DNA of 64,000 nt, taken from the NCBI GenBank assembly GCA_963736425.1, contig CAVTOX010000016.1, positions 47,553-111,552 of the forward strand. Reading direction: 5' to 3'. A program made the position numbers and the translations under genes. Positions 8,918-19,191 of this stretch are shown one piece after another (within the stretch, counting starts at the first letter, position 1; each line of letters opens with the position of its first letter). This stretch comes from Prado023 sp963736425. GTDB lineage: Bacteria; Actinomycetota; Actinomycetes; S36-B12; CAIYMF01. The notes under the pieces were generated by a model that saw only the letters and a list, made by a program, of their open reading frames with translations, was not told where the DNA came from and ran no database searches.

Positions 8918-11516
8918 GTGACCCCCGACGGACCGCAGCCCGAGCCGGAGGCGGGTGCTCCCTCCGGTGGGTCGTTGATCGACCTGCTCGCGGCCCACGC
9001 CACGTCGGGGGCGGCCGGCACAGGCGGTGAGCCCAGCCCTGAGGACCTGCTTGAGGAGTTCGCCACCTGGGCGGCGGACAACGGCCTCACGCTCTACCCC
9101 GCGCAGGAGGACGCGCTGCTCGAGCTGGCCTCCGGCTCGCACGTGATCCTGTCCACGCCCACCGGGTCGGGCAAGAGCCTGGTGGCCATCGGGGCGATGT
9201 TCTTCGCGCTCGCCCAGGGCCGGCGCACCTACTACACGGCCCCCATCAAGGCGCTGGTCTCGGAGAAGTTCTTCGACCTGTGCGACCTGCTCGGGCCCGA
9301 ACGGGTCGGGATGATCACCGGGGATGCGGCCGTGAACCCCGAGGCGCCCGGTCATCTGCGCCACCGCCGAGATCCTGGCCAACCTGGCCCTGCGCCAGGG
9401 GTCGGCGGTCGACGTCGGCGTGGTCTGCATGGACGAGTTCCACTACTACGGCGACCGGGACCGCGGCTGGGCCTGGCAGGTCCCGCTCATCGAGCTGACG
9501 AGCGCCCAGTTCCTGCTGATGTCCGCGACCCTGGGCGACATGCGTCGCATCCGTGACGACCTGACACGCCGGACCGGCCAGCCCGCCGCGATCGTCGCGG
9601 GTGGCGAGCGGCCCGTCCCCCTGACCTACTCGTACTCCCTGAAGCCCATCCACGAGACGATCGAGGAGCTCCTGGAGGCTGATCGCGCACCGATCTACGT
9701 CGTGCACCCCACGCAGGCCCTCGCCCTGGAACGCGCCCAGGCGCTGATGAGCCTCAACGTGTGCACCCGCGCGGAGAAGGACGCGATCGCCGACGCCATC
9801 GGGGATTTCCGGTTCACCGCCGGGTTCGGCCGCACGCTGACCCGGCTCGTGCGCCACGGGATCGGTGTGCACCACGCGGGCATGCTGCCGCGCTACCGGC
9901 GCCTCGTCGAGCAGCTGACCAGAGCCGGGCTGCTGAAGGTGGTGTGCGGCACCGACACCCTGGGCGTGGGGATCAACGTCCCGATCCGCACCGTCCTGAT
10001 CACGTCGCTGTCCAAGTACGACGGGCGGCGCACGCGGCTCCTGCGGGCCCGTGAGTTCCACCAGGTCGCCGGCCGTGCTGGCCGGGCCGGGTTCGACATC
10101 GACGGCACGGTGGTCGTCCAGGCCCCGGAGCACGAGATCGAGAACCAGCGGTTGGTCGCCAAGGCCGGCGACGACCCGAAGAAGCTGCGCAGGATCGTGC
10201 GCAAGAAGCCGCCCGACGGGGCCCCCACGTGGAGCCGGGCCACGTTCGACCGCCTGGTGGCCGCCGAGCCCGAGCCCCTGCGCTCCCGCTTCGACGTGAC
10301 CCACGCGATGCTGCTCAACGTGGCCCATCGGCCGGGGGACGCAGGGGCGGCGATGACGCACCTGCTGACCGACAACGACGAGGAGCCCGCCGCGCGCGAG
10401 GCCCTGGTCGAACGTGCCGCGGCGATGCGGGAGTCGCTGCTGGCCGCCGGCGTGCTGGAGGTGCTCGACCCACCGGACGCCGACGGCCGGACCGTGCGCA
10501 TCGTCGACGAGCTGCAGGTCGACTTCGCCCTGAACCAGCCGCTGTCGACGTTCGCGCTGGCGGCGATCGAGCTGCTCGACCGGGAGTCCGAGACCTACGC
10601 CCTGGACGTGCTCTCGGTGATCGAGTCCACCCTCGAGGATCCGCGGCAGGTCCTGTTCGCCCAGCAGTTCCGGGCGCGTGGTGAGGCTGTGGCCGCCATG
10701 AAGGCCGAGGGCATCGAGTACGAGGAGCGGATGGAGCTGCTCGAGGAGGTCACCTGGCCCAAGCCGCTGGCCGACCTCCTCGAGGCCGCCTACGAGATCT
10801 ACGCCGAGGGTCACCCGTGGGTCACTGAGTACCCGTTGCGGCCGAAGTCGGTGGCCCGCGAGCTGTCCGAGCTGGCCATGACGTTCGTGGAGTTCGTCGG
10901 GTACCACAAGCTCGCCGCCTCGGAGGGGCTCGTCCTGCGCTACCTGGCCGATGCCTACAAGGCGCTCCGGCGAACGGTGCCGGACGAGGCGCGCACCGAG
11001 GAGCTCGCGGACCTCACCGAGTGGCTCGGCGAGCTCGTGCGCCAGGTCGACTCCAGCCTGCTGGACGAGTGGGAGCGGCTGCTGCACCCGGAGGACGCGG
11101 ACATGGCCGCGGTCGGCCGGCGCAGCGTCGACGCCGGCCCGCCGCCGGTCACGGCCAACGTGCGCGCCTTCCGGGTGCTGGTGCGCAACGCCCTGTTCCG
11201 GCGGGTCGAGCTGGCAGCCCTGCGCCGCTGGGACGATCTCGGCGAGCTGGACGCGGAGTCCGGCTGGGACGCCGACCGTTGGCGCGCCGCCATGGAGGAG
11301 TACTACGCCCAGCACGAGTACCTCGGCACCGGGCCCTCGTCACGCGGGCCGCTGCTGCTGCAGATCGAGCAGCAGCCGGGCAAGTGGATCGTCCGGCAGG
11401 TGTTCGACGACCCCGCCGGCGACCACGACTGGGGTATCAGCGCGGACATCGACCTCGCGGCCAGCGACGCCGAGGGCACGGCGGTCGTGCGGGTGACTTC
11501 GGTGGACTGCTACTGA
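8918..11516 (+). CDS. DEAD/DEAH-box helicase with DUF3516 C-terminal domain
   Basis: An ATP-dependent nucleic acid helicase of about 865 residues, of the Ski2-like type found in Actinobacteria. The GTG at 8918 has GGGAGGG upstream. Motifs: Walker A TPTGSGKS, TAPIKALVSEK (Ia), DEFH box CMDEFHYYGDRD, SATLGD (III), CGTDTLGVGINVPIRT and QVAGRAGRAGFD (VI). DUF3516 fills residues ~480-865. One extra base near 9345 breaks the frame between NPEAP and VICATAEILANLALRQG. The biological role is not known; an RNA substrate is likely from Ski2 kinship. It ends 6 bp past the presumed end of the convergent idi gene. Confidence 0.92.
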
Positions 11517-12081
11517 ACTGGGACTGCGTCGGTCAACCAGCACCTGTCCGAGTCCGGGCAGGTCCAGCTGCCTGATCTGCTCCACGCTCCACGGGCTGAG
11601 CAGCCAGGGGCTGTGGGTGGCCACGTCGGCCAGGGCGCCCGGGTCGACCCAGCGGTACTCCATGACCTCGGCCGGGTCAGGGTCCAGGCCGCCCGACGAG
11701 CGTCGCCACGAACACGGGGCACACCTCGTTCTCGCGGATGCCCGACGCGTCGACGGCCTCGTAGCGGAAGTCGGGGAGGACCGGCGCGATCGCCGTGGCG
11801 CGGGCACCGAGCTCGTCGGCCAGGCGGCGCTCGATCGCGTCCTCGAAGCGCTCACCGGGCTGGGGGTGCCCGCAGCAGGCATTGGTCCAGACACCCGGCC
11901 ACGTCCGCTTCGTGAGCGCGCGGCGGGTCATCAGGACCAGGCCCTCGCCGTCGACCACGTAGCAGGAGAACGCCAGGTGCAGGGGCGTCTGCTCGCTGTG
12001 GACCGTGCTGCGGTCGGCGGTGCCGCAGGGCTGGCCCTCGGCGTCGAGGAGGACGACGAGGTCCTCGGACTCGGGGTTCAT
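11510..12081 (-). CDS. idi: Isopentenyl-diphosphate isomerase, type 1 (Nudix), frameshifted
   Basis: Interconverts IPP and DMAPP to feed isoprenoid and carotenoid synthesis. ATG 12081 starts MNPESEDLVVLLD. Signature residues: catalytic Cys in TNACCGHP, Nudix region GERFEDAIERRLADELG, and the second active-site region around EVCPVFVA with Glu in MEYRWV. One extra base near 11690 breaks the frame after LVGRPG; the remainder (DPDPAEVMEYRWVDPG, SPWSVEQIRQLDLP) lies in the next frame. A further shift near 11560 would put the stop at 11510, giving about 190 residues, but the exact end is uncertain. It is divergent from crtI. Confidence 0.87.
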
Positions 12082-12171
12082 CCCCCTATCCTGCCGCGAG
12101 ACCGGGAAGTCCGCCTCCGGTCGGGTGGAGCGTGCGAGCAGAGCCCGGTCGCGGGCCCCGACCATCGCACC

Positions 12172-12177
12172 TACAGT
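12172..12177 (+). promoter_or_regulatory. -10 box of crtI (probable leaderless start)
   Basis: TACAGT ends 7 nt before the ATG at 12185 and no Shine-Dalgarno is present. Confidence 0.5.
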
Positions 12178-12184
12178 GACCGCC

Positions 12185-13793
12185 ATGCGGGCGGTTGTGG
12201 TGGGCAGCGGCTTCGGTGGTCTGGCCGCAGCCATCCGGCTGGCCGCGGCCGGCCACGACGTGACGGTGCTGGAGAAGCGCGACCGCATCGGCGGTCGGGC
12301 CTACCAGTACGAGCTCGAGGGCTTCCGCTTCGACGGCGGACCCACGGTGCTGACGGCGCCGTTCATGTTCGAGGAGCTGTTCGCCCTCGCCGGCGAGCGG
12401 CTGGCCGACCACGTGGAACTGGTGGCCCTCGACCCGTTCTACCGCTCGTTCGACGCCGACGGCCGAGCGTTCGACTACCACGCCAGCGAGTCGGCGATGC
12501 TGGCCGAGGTGACTGCCCGCAGCCCCTCGGACGCTGCTGGGTTCCAGCGGCTCGGGCGGCGGATCAGCGGGATCTTCGACGCGTTCTACCCCTACACCGA
12601 GCGGCCGATGATGCGGCCGCAGGTCATGCTCGCCATGCTGCCCTACCTCCTGCAGCACCGGGCCATGCTGGACGTGAACCGGCTCGTGAACAGCTGCGTC
12701 CGTGACCCGTTCCTCCGGCAGGCGCTCTCGTTCCATCCGCTGCTCATCGGCGGTGACCCGGCTCGCACCCCTGCGCTGTACGCCCTCATCGTGGAGTTCG
12801 AGCGGCGGTGGGGCGTGCACTACGCGATCGGCGGGACCGGCGCCCTCGTCGACGCCCTCGGTGAGCTGCTCGAGCGGCTCGGGGGACGGATCGTGCTGGG
12901 GGCCGACGTCGAGCGGGTGCTCGTGACCGACGGTCGAGCGGTCGGGGTGCAGCTGGCCGACTCGACGACCCACCCGGCGGACGTCGTGGTCTCCAACGCC
13001 GATCCGGGATTCACGTACGGGACCCTGCTCGGTGGCGAGCCCCGGGCTCGGCCGGCCCGGGCCCGGCATGCGGCAGGCGCGGCCGAGCATGTCCCTGCAC
13101 GTGCTCTACTTCGGCGCCGACCGCACCTGGCCCGACTCGCCGCTGGCCCACCACAACATGCTGTTCGCGCGGGACCAGCGGGCGGCCACTGCGCCGGGTG
13201 TTCCCCAGCCGGATTCCCGGGCGCACGGCCCGAGCGGCTCCCGGGTGTGCCGCGCGCCGACGACATGTTCCTCTACGTCCACGTGCCCACCCGCACGGAT
13301 CCCAGCGTCGCCCCGCCCGGCTGCGAGGCGCTCTACGTCCTCGTGGCCACGCCGGCCCGGCCCGAGCCAGCAGCCGATCCGCAGCGCGGAGCAGGCGCGG
13401 GTCCGTGCGGCCGTCCTCGACGTGCTGGACCGCAAGTACCTTCCCGGGCTCAGCGAGCACATCGTCGTCGAGCACGCGATCGGCCCCGAGCACTTCCGCG
13501 ACGTCCTCAACTCGCCGCAGGGTGCGGCCTTCTCGCTGCAACCGACGCTGTTCCAGTCGGGGTGGTTCCGGCCGCACAACCGATCACGGGCTGTCCGGGG
13601 GCTGTACCTGGTCGGGGCAGGGACGCATCCGGGTGCCGGGGTGCCGGCTGTCCTGGCCTCGGGGAAGATCGCCGCCGAGCTGATCGCCGCGGAGGTGGCC
13701 GAACCCGACCTGCCTCGCGAGAGGCCGGCCGACGGTGACCGGGACCGCGTACGCCGCCGGGTTCGGCGAGAGCCCCGAGGTGGCTATCGATGA
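12185..13793 (+). CDS. crtI: Phytoene desaturase CrtI-type, several frame breaks
   Basis: FAD-dependent carotenoid desaturase of about 535 residues, membrane-associated. The N-terminal Rossmann motif is VVGSGFGGLAAAIRLAAAGH; IGGRAYQYELEGFRFDGGP is the CrtI signature; VHYAIGGTGALVDALGELL and VVSNADPGFTYG are also typical. The C-terminal FAD motif is LYLVGAGTHPGAGVPAVLAS. At least four one-base shifts occur near 13045, 13190, 13200 and 13370, and coding resumes as expected on either side (SMSLHVLYFGADRTW, DDMFLYVHVP, AVLDVLDRKYLPGL). The stop overlaps the start of the carotenoid oxygenase (ATGA at 13790). A desaturase of a later carotenoid intermediate is possible. Confidence 0.87.
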
Positions 13794-15171
13794 CGTTCCC
13801 GTTCGCGGCGAGCATGCCCGGCTGGCTCACCGGATCGCTGATCCGCAACGGGCCCGGGACCTTCCAGGTGGGTCAGCGGCGCTACCGGCACTGGTTCGAC
13901 GGACTGGCGATGCTGCACCGGTTCTCGTTCAGCGAGGGCCGGGTCTCCTACGCCAACCGCTTCCTCGAGACGCGTGCCTACGCGGCCGCGCGCGACGAGG
14001 GCCGCATCGCCTTCCCGGAGTTCGCCACCGACCCGTGTCGATCGCTGTTCGCGCGGGCGATGTCCGTGTTCGACCCGCAGGTGACCGACAGCGCCAAGGT
14101 GAACATCGCCCGGGTCGCCGAGCGCTACCTTGCCCTGGCCGAGACCCCCATCCAGGTCCAGTTCGACCCCGAGACGCTGCGGACGGTCGGGGTCGTCGGG
14201 TGGGACACCTCGACCTTCGGGCGGATGACCACCGTGCATCCGCACCTCGACGAGGAGCGGCACGAGGCCATCAACCTCGTCACCCGGTTCGGGGCCTCGA
14301 GCAGCTACGTGTTCCGGCGGGTCGACACGAGCGATCCCGCCCAGGTCGCCAGCACGACCCTTGCCACCCGACGGGTTCGCGAACCCGCGTACATCCACTC
14401 GTTCGGGATGTCCGCGAAGCACCTGGTGATCGCGGAGTTCCCGCTGGTGGTGAACCCGATGGCCCTGCTCCTGTGGCTCAAGCCGTACATCGAGAACTTC
14501 CGGTGGGTGCCGGAACGTGGCACCCGATTCCACGTCTTCGACCGGGGCAGCGGCGCCCACGTGCGCACGGTGACCGCACCCGCGTTCTTCGCCTTCCATC
14601 ACGTGAATGCCTTCGAGTCCGACGGCGACCTCGTCGTCGACCTCGTCGGCTACGACGACGCCTCGGTGATCGAGGCGTTCTACCTGCACCGACTCGAGGA
14701 GCCCGATGTCCGGATCCCGCCCGGGACCCTGCGTCGCTACCGCATCCCGCTTGCGGGCGGTGAGGTCCTCGCCGAGGTGCTCTCCGACACGGCGATCGAG
14801 CTTCCGAGCCTGGACTACGCCCGGATGAACACGAGCCCGGAGCACCGCTACGTCTACGGGGTGGGCGTGCGGGCCGAGCGCGGCTTCTACGACCAGCTGG
14901 TCAAGGTCGACCTGGGCACACGCGACACACGACGACGTGGTACGAGCCCGGCTGCTACCCCGGCGAGGGGGTCTTCGTCGGACGGCCCGGCCGGGAGGCG
15001 GAGGACGACGGTGTCGTCCTGTCGGTCGTGCTCGACTCAGCGCGCGGCACGTCGTTCCTGCTGGTCCTCGACGCGTCGTCCTTCACCGAGGTGGCCAGGG
15101 CGGAGCTGCCCCACCCGGTCCTGTTCGGCTACCACGGCCAGTTCTTCGACGACCTGCCAGCCGCCACCTAG
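13790..15171 (+). CDS. Carotenoid cleavage oxygenase (RPE65/BCO family), one frame break
   Basis: Non-heme Fe(II) dioxygenase of about 460 residues that cleaves carotenoid double bonds to apocarotenals or retinal. Family signatures: SLIRNGPGTFQVG, HWFDGLAMLHRFSF and DDGVVLSVVLDS. The four iron-binding histidines can be placed in MTTVHPHLD, YIHSFGMSAKH, FAFHHVNAFE and LFGYHGQFF. A shift near 14925 separates VDLGTRDT from TTWYEPGCYPGEG. It overlaps crtI by 4 nt, so desaturase and oxygenase are coupled. The C-terminal CTAG is shared with the stop of the convergent permease. A beta-carotene 15,15'-type activity is plausible but the cleavage site cannot be read from sequence. Confidence 0.88.
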
Positions 15172-15990
15172 CCGTCGCCGCGGCGACGCCAGCGGAAGAA
15201 GCCCCACGCGAGCAGGGCGCTCAGGACCGTCCAGACCAGCAGCACCATCGCCACCCGCGGCATCTCGAAGGACCCCACGACCTCCAGGACCTCGGCGCCC
15301 TCGGGCAGGAACACGTAGCGCATGCCCTGGGTCAGCCACTTCAGCGGGAACAGCGCCGCGAACTGCTGCATCCACTGGGGCAGCTGGTTGTAGGCGAAGA
15401 ACACCCCGGAGGTGAACTGCAGGACCAGGATGATCGGGGTCACGATCGCCGAGGCGCCCTTGCCGGACTTCGGGACCGAGGAGAAGGCCAGGCCCAGCAG
15501 GGTCCAGGTGGTCAGGCCCAGGACGCTGAGCCACAGCAGCGCGCCCCACTTGGCCGGCGTGCTCGGCATCTCGACGTCGAACAGCAGCACGCCGATGCCC
15601 ATCAGCAGGATCATCTGGATCACGTAGACGATGCAGACCTGGCCGATCTTGCCGATGAAGTACGCGCTCTTGGGCATCGGGGTGCCCTCGAGGCGCTTGA
15701 GCGTGCCCTCGTCGCGCTCCTGCGGGATCCCGATCGCCAGGTTCTGGAAGCTGGTGTAGACGATGCCCGAGGCGATCATGCCGGCCACGAAGTACTGGGC
15801 GAACGTGATCCCGGTGTCGCCGAGCTCCTGGTTGCCGAACACCGACCCGAAGACGAGCATGAGGATCATCGGCAGGGCCAGCGTGAAGACGAATGCCTCA
15901 CGGTCGCGGAACAGCTGCTTGAGCTCGATCCCGATGCGCGACAGGCCGATGGACAGCGTCCCCGGGGGGCGCAGCTCGCGAGGTGCTCAC
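15168..15990 (-). CDS. ABC-2 type exporter permease, frame break close to the start
   Basis: A membrane subunit of about 273 residues with six hydrophobic segments (LALPMILMLVFGSVFG, YFVAGMIASGIVYTSF, VCIVYVIQMILLMGIGVLLF, LLWLSVLGLTTWTLLGLAF, IVTPIILVLQFTSGVFFAY, VAMVLLVWTVLSALLAWGF). ERDEGTLKRLEGTPMP is the classic ABC-2 cytoplasmic loop. The likely start is GTG 15990, overlapping the ATPase stop (GTGA), but a base seems to be missing in the C6/G run at about 15961-15971, so the first 12 residues are in another frame; the first in-frame ATG is at 15869. Substrate unknown. Confidence 0.85.
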
Positions 15991-16850
15991 GGGTGCGCCT
16001 CGCTGTCACCGTCATCGACGAGGCTGAGGTACATGTCCTCCAAGGTGGGTCGGGTCACCGCGAGGTTGGGCACCTCGCCGCCGAACCGCGCTGCCAGCTC
16101 GCCGACCACCGCAGTGGGGGAGTCGGTCTCCTGCGATCGCGGCTCACCGTCCTCGGTCCAGCTCACCCGGGTGCTGCCGGTGTGCCGGCCGCCGAGCTCG
16201 TGGGGCTGGTCGAAGGCCACCAGCCGGCCGCGGTTGATGACGCCCACCATGTCGGCCAGGGCCTCGGCCTCGTCCAGGTAGTGCGTCGTCAGCAGGATCG
16301 TGACGCCTTCGGACTTGAGGGACTCGATCAGCGCCCAGAACTCGCGGCGCGCCTCCGGGTCGAACCCCGTGGTCGGCTCGTCGAGGAAGAGCAGCTCCGG
16401 GCGGCCGATGATGCCCAGGCCCACGTCCAGGCGCCGCCGCTGGCCCCCCGAGAGGGTCCGGCCGCGGGCATCGGCCTTCTCGGTCAGCCCGACCCGGTCG
16501 AGGACCTCGTCCACCGAGCGGGAGTTCGGGTAGTACCCGGCGAAGTGGCTCAGCGACTCCCGGACCGTCAGCTCGCTGAGGTCGCCGACCTGCTGCAGCA
16601 CGATGCCGACGCGCGTGCGCCACCGACGGTCGGCCTTGGCCGGGTCCACGCCGAGCACGTGCACGTCACCGGCGTCGCGGTGCCGGTAGCCCTCGAGGAT
16701 CTCGGTGGTGGTCGTCTTGCCGGCCCCGTTGGGTCCGAGGAGCGCCACGCACTGGCCGCGCTCGACCTGCAGGTCGAGGCCGTCCACCGCCCGCAACTCG
16801 CCGTACGCCTTGGCCAGGCCCCTGACCTGGATCGCAGGTTCACCGTCCAC
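15987..16850 (-). CDS. ABC transporter ATP-binding protein
   Basis: A 287-residue ATPase partner of the ABC-2 permease. Walker A LLGPNGAGKTTTTEIL, signature LSGGQRRRLDVG, Walker B LLFLDEPTTGFDP, H-loop TTHYLDEAEALAD, and a C-terminal ~70-residue DrrA-like extension. GTG 16850 (VDGEPAIQVRGLAKAYG) fits family length; an upstream in-frame ATG at 16916 would add a repeat-derived extension and is less likely. The two exporter genes overlap by GTGA. They converge on the carotenoid genes, but no functional link is implied by position alone. Confidence 0.88.
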   Translation of the reverse strand: MDGEPAIQVRGLAKAYGELRAVDGLDLQVERGQCVALLGPNGAGKTTTTEILEGYRHRDAGDVHVLGVDPAKADRRWRTRVGIVLQQVGDLSELTVRESLSHFAGYYPNSRSVDEVLDRVGLTEKADARGRTLSGGQRRRLDVGLGIIGRPELLFLDEPTTGFDPEARREFWALIESLKSEGVTILLTTHYLDEAEALADMVGVINRGRLVAFDQPHELGGRHTGSTRVSWTEDGEPRSQETDSPTAVVGELAARFGGEVPNLAVTRPTLEDMYLSLVDDGDSEAHP

Positions 16851-17171
16851 GGTTGTGAGTCTGGCAGACCTCAGCCCAGCCGTCGGGTTCGGGGATGTGC
16901 TCAGGGTGCGCTGCACCTGGGATGCAGGTCGGCGCTCGATGCTCCCGGCCCTCAGCGAGAGCTCGCCGCGCTACGTGACATGGGGCGAGGGGACCTCTGA
17001 CGAGATGTGTCCGGCAATCCTGACGGTGGGAGACTCGTGATCGGATTCTGGCAACCACCTCGCCGGACGCGGAACTGGCCGGTCTCGGTGTCAGGTCCGG
17101 TGACCTGGTGGCTGGGACCAGTCGTTCGGCCCGCGGTGGCCGCTGCGCCTCCGATGGGTGACGATGGGTCC
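16851..17171. other. Intergenic gap of about 320 bp between the ABC ATPase and nei
   Basis: Divergent promoter region. It holds a repeat unit at 16908-16925 related to the 59.6 kb repeat and a short open frame of 33 codons at 16938-17039 (MLPALSESSPRYVTWGEG) with no RBS, which I do not call a gene. CAGGT/ACCTG arms form a weak hairpin near 17093-17108. GACGAT 6 nt before the nei ATG may be its -10 box. Confidence 0.5.
16908..16925. repeat. Intergenic repeat unit (GCGCTGCA type)
   Basis: GCGCTGCACCTGGGATGC matches the unit at 59626-59643 (GCGCTGCATCTGGGACGC) at 16 of 18 positions. Both copies lie in divergent intergenic gaps 43 kb apart. Confidence 0.6.
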
Positions 17172-17979
17172 ATGCCCGAGGGGGACGCTGTTCGCCGCAC
17201 CGCCCGGCGGCTCGACGCGGCCCTGGCCGGCGGGACACTCGTGCGAGCAGATCTGCGCGTGCCGCGGTTCGCGACCGTCGACCTGCGTGGGATGCAGGTT
17301 CTCGGGACCCACGTCGTCGGCAAGCACATGCTCACCCGCCTGCTCCACGAGCGCCGGGCGTGGACCCTGCACCACCACCTGCGGATGGACGGGTCCTGGC
17401 GGACCGGGTCTCCCGGCGGCCCAGGCGCCCCGGGCCACCAGATCCGGGTCTGGCTGGCGACCGCGTCGGCACAGGCGGTCGGGGTGCGGGTGCACGACGT
17501 GGAAGTCCGGCAGACTCGTGAGGAGGCCCACTGGGTCGGACATCTGGGACCCGACATCATGGCCGACGGGTTCGATCCCGATTCCGCGGCGGAGATCCTG
17601 ATCCAGGCTGACCGCCCGCTGGTCGAGGCCCTGCTCGATCAGCGGCTCGTCTGCGGCATGGGCACGATCTGGGCCTCGGAGCTGGCCAGTGCCGCGGGGG
17701 CCGACCCCTGGGCCACGACCTCGACGGTCAGGGGACTGAGCGAGTCGCTGTCCGCCATCAGGTCCCGGATGCTCCGTGCCGTGGACGCCGCGCCCCCGGT
17801 GACCCGGCGCGAGCTCCGGGTGTTCGAGCGGACCGGCCAGCCGTGCCGCCGATGCGGGACGCCGATCCGATCCGGACGAGTGGGGGTGGCGCCCGATGGC
17901 CCGGCCGACCTACTGGTGCCCCCGGTGCCAAGCTGGGAATCAGGTGATGGTCATCCCGCCGTCGACAGGCAGCGTCTGA
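17172..17979 (+). CDS. nei: Endonuclease VIII-like DNA glycosylase (Nei/Fpg), frame break before the zinc finger
   Basis: Base-excision repair glycosylase/AP lyase for oxidised pyrimidines, about 268 residues. It begins MPEGDAVRRTARRL; Pro2 and Glu3 are the catalytic residues. HHHLRMDGSW and HLGPDIMADGFDP are family blocks and LVCGMGTIWASE is the H2TH region. The zinc finger starts CRRCGTPIRSGR; its second half (YWCPRCQAG) is in the next frame after a one-base shift near 17905, giving a stop at 17979. The tail overlaps the convergent SDR gene by 40 bp. The MPEGD(A/T)V start resembles mycobacterial Nei2 more than Fpg. Confidence 0.88.
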
Positions 17980-18701
17980 CCGGTGATGTAGCCACCGGCG
18001 GGCGAGGCCAGGAACACGACGGTGGCGGCCAGCTCCCGCGGGTCGCCCTTGCGGCCGGTGGGGATTCGTGGAGCCATCGCGTCCAGGTATCCGGGTGGGT
18101 ACTGCTCGGTCATCTCGGAGGCGAAGAAGCCGGGGGCGATCGCGTTGACGCGGATCCCCTTGCGCCCGGTCCACTGGTTGGCCAGGTCGCGGGTCAGGCC
18201 GATCAGACCGGCCTTGCTCGCGGCGTACGCAGCCTGCGGCAGCCCTGCGGTCGTGAGGCCCAGGACCGAGGAGATGTTGATGATGCTGGACCCGGGCTCC
18301 ATCACGCGACCGCACGCCTGGGCCATCCAGTAGCAGCCGTTGAGGTTGATGTCGATGACCTGGCGGAACTGCTCGGGGGTCTCCCGCGTGGCGGGCACGG
18401 CAGTGCCGATGCCGGCGTTGTTGACCAGGATGTCGACGTGGCCGAATTCGGCCATCGCGGCGTCGACAAGCGCCTGGCACTGGGCGGGATCGGCGACGTC
18501 GGTGGCGACGGCCAGGACTCGCCGGCCAGCATCGCGCACCAGTTGGGCGGTCGCCTCGAGGCGGTCGACCCGACGGGCGCCGAGGACGACGTCAGCCCCG
18601 GCCTCGGCCAGCGCCTGGGCGAAGGCGACCCCGAGCCCGCTGGAGGCCCCGGTCACGATGGCCACCTTGCCGTCGAGTCGGAACATGTCGTTGATCGTCA
18701 T
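17940..18701 (-). CDS. Short-chain dehydrogenase/reductase
   Basis: NAD(P)-dependent classical SDR of 253 residues. Cofactor motif TGASSGLG at residues 17-24, NNAGIGTA, active-site Ser in INISSVLGL, YAASK with catalytic Tyr and Lys, and the C-terminal PVDGGMTIT. Starting with ATG 18701 (MTINDMFRLDGKVAIVTG) gives the normal length. The substrate is unknown; the sequence looks like general 3-oxoacyl or glucose dehydrogenase-type SDRs. It lies 10 bp downstream of the flavodoxin-like gene on the same strand, suggesting one operon with it and the GIY-YIG gene. Confidence 0.88.
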   Translation of the reverse strand: MTINDMFRLDGKVAIVTGASSGLGVAFAQALAEAGADVVLGARRVDRLEATAQLVRDAGRRVLAVATDVADPAQCQALVDAAMAEFGHVDILVNNAGIGTAVPATRETPEQFRQVIDINLNGCYWMAQACGRVMEPGSSIINISSVLGLTTAGLPQAAYAASKAGLIGLTRDLANQWTGRKGIRVNAIAPGFFASEMTEQYPPGYLDAMAPRIPTGRKGDPRELAATVVFLASPAGGYITGQTLPVDGGMTIT

Positions 18702-18711
18702 GGCGACCACC

Positions 18712-19191
18712 CTAGTGAAGGCGTGGTTGTGCGCGCTCCAGGGCCATCGCGGCCAGGGTTGCGCCCAGATCCCGGGCCGCTTCGACGTCCGGCGGCTGCA
18801 GGGCGCCGATGACCGAGAGCACCTCCGCGGCCTGTTCCCACTGCAGCGCGGCGGCCATCTTCTGCACCGAGCGGACAGCGCCCGTGGTGTCGGTGTTCCC
18901 GTGCACGGCGAGGCCCCACGGAAGCCCATGAGTGGCGTCCATGCAGGGGTAGTAGATGGTGTCGAAGAAGTGTTTGAGGGCCCCGCTCATGTAGCCGATG
19001 TTCGCCGGCGTGAGCATTACCAGCGCATCGGCGGCCAGGAGGTCCGACACTGTGGCCGAGAGTGCGGGTTCCACAGCGACCTCGACCTCGGCCAGCTCCG
19101 GGTGCCGAGCTCCGACCTCGATCGCCTCCAGCATCTCGCGCACGGCCATCGAGGGGGTGTGGTGGACGACCAGCAGGCGGGCGGAGGTCAC
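18712..19191 (-). CDS. Flavodoxin-like NAD(P)H-dependent oxidoreductase
   Basis: A 159-residue FMN-binding protein. ARLLVVHHTPSMAVREML is the first beta-strand and phosphate loop, and LMTPANIGYMSGALKHFFDT is the flavin-binding loop of the FMN_red/NQO family (reads LTPANIGYMSG). GLAVHGNTDTTGAVRSVQ is the last conserved segment. GTG 19191 overlaps the stop of the upstream GIY-YIG gene (GTGA), so they are coupled. Quinone or FMN reductase activity is inferred from the family only. Confidence 0.8.
   Translation of the reverse strand: MTSARLLVVHHTPSMAVREMLEAIEVGARHPELAEVEVAVEPALSATVSDLLAADALVMLTPANIGYMSGALKHFFDTIYYPCMDATHGLPWGLAVHGNTDTTGAVRSVQKMAAALQWEQAAEVLSVIGALQPPDVEAARDLGATLAAMALERAQPRLH

Noticed and set aside
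7946..9556. Apparent LysR-helicase fusion protein in one open frame
   Set aside because: Both genes lie in the same frame and an extra base near 8757 removes the LysR stop. The corrected LysR ends at 8864, and the helicase has its own GGGAGGG and GTG at 8918.
9315..11315. Long minus-strand open frame of 666 codons inside the helicase gene
   Set aside because: It is antisense to a conserved helicase, has strong high-GC codon mirror bias and no recognisable domain.
16938..17039. Short open frame of 33 codons in the nei upstream gap
   Set aside because: No ribosome binding site, no recognisable features and too short to separate from chance in high-GC sequence.
17568..17584. GGTTCGATCCC, resembling a tRNA T-arm
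   Set aside because: It lies inside the nei coding sequence (ADGFDPDS); no acceptor stem or other tRNA arms can be formed around it.
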